Part shown: positions 63,419 through 64,000 of the stretch, in pieces
Position numbering within the stretch: the stretch's first letter is position 1
Layout of the letters: each line of letters starts with the position of its first letter
Assembly: GCF_011682055.1 (NCBI RefSeq)
Contig: NZ_JAAQOM010000006.1
Location: 62,001 to 126,000 of the forward strand
Reading direction: 5' to 3'
Source of the DNA: Telluria antibiotica
Lineage (GTDB): Bacteria; Pseudomonadota; Gammaproteobacteria; Burkholderiales; Burkholderiaceae_D
DNA: 64,000 nt
The notes under the pieces: generated by a model
Seen by the model: only the letters and a program-made list of their open reading frames with translations
Told to the model about the DNA's origin: nothing
The model's database searches: none
Translations under genes and position numbers: made by a program

Positions 63419-64000
<582 letters not shown>

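Overview
The window is a GC-rich, gene-dense piece of a bacterial chromosome. Gene content and style point to a betaproteobacterium of the Burkholderiales, most likely Oxalobacteraceae of the Massilia/Telluria type. Supporting signs are a cyoABCD-SURF1-RegBA respiratory cluster, hppD/hmgA tyrosine breakdown, a bkd-type branched-chain keto acid dehydrogenase, a secreted GH31 glucosidase and many sensory proteins. This assignment is inferred from gene style and not from any phylogenetic marker. I see no rRNA, tRNA, CRISPR array or prophage.

Layout. 1-12.3 kb: start of a secreted hypothetical protein (cut by the window edge), a GFA-family protein, a thioredoxin/MFS pair, a DUF3606 protein, an MscS channel, an SDR oxidoreductase, a class A penicillin-binding protein, a CHASE-GGDEF-EAL protein, and a ClC channel divergent from a MarR regulator. 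12.4-20.8 kb: a leftward, tightly coupled unit runs cyoA-cyoB-cyoC-cyoD-SURF1-regB-regA and then a lipoprotein metallophosphoesterase, linking a bo3-type quinol oxidase with the redox-responsive RegB/RegA pair. 20.9-24.5 kb: an MFS transporter whose intrinsic terminator carries, inside its T-tract, two tandem 1070-bp IS1595-family elements sharing 8-bp target duplications. 24.5-30.5 kb: manganese catalase, hemerythrin, LrgAB, and an operon of a TorF-type porin with a chemoreceptor.

30.9-38.2 kb: hppD and a LysR regulator divergent from hmgA, a CNNM/CBS protein with a DUF1264 protein, and a sulfur cassette of two half-size YeeE proteins plus a persulfide-dioxygenase-like metallo-hydrolase. 38.2-49.5 kb: a PAS-GAF-(degenerate GGDEF)-EAL-REC protein, an amino acid permease, two small cupins, a Cys-rich hypothetical, a PLP cysteine-synthase-family enzyme, a truncated hemoglobin behind a strong candidate NsrR operator, a hybrid histidine kinase, and a long proline/alanine-rich membrane protein. 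49.5-56.3 kb: GH31 glucosidase, exonuclease III, and a TetR regulator divergent from a Baeyer-Villiger-type monooxygenase operon. In that operon the expected SDR gene appears reduced to a 52-codon remnant between the monooxygenase and an alpha/beta hydrolase. 56.3-64 kb: a second large hybrid kinase divergent from bkdA1-bkdA2-bkdB-lpdV, the last cut by the window edge.

The most interesting items are the IS1595 tandem in a terminator, the in-frame collapsed SDR gene beside a monooxygenase with a His-to-Gln change in its signature motif, the NsrR-type operator at the truncated hemoglobin, and the fully overlapped oxidase/assembly-factor/redox-sensor operon. I found no clear evidence of an entirely new defence or mobile system. 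Start codons were moved inward from the longest frame wherever a ribosome binding site or family alignment decided it.
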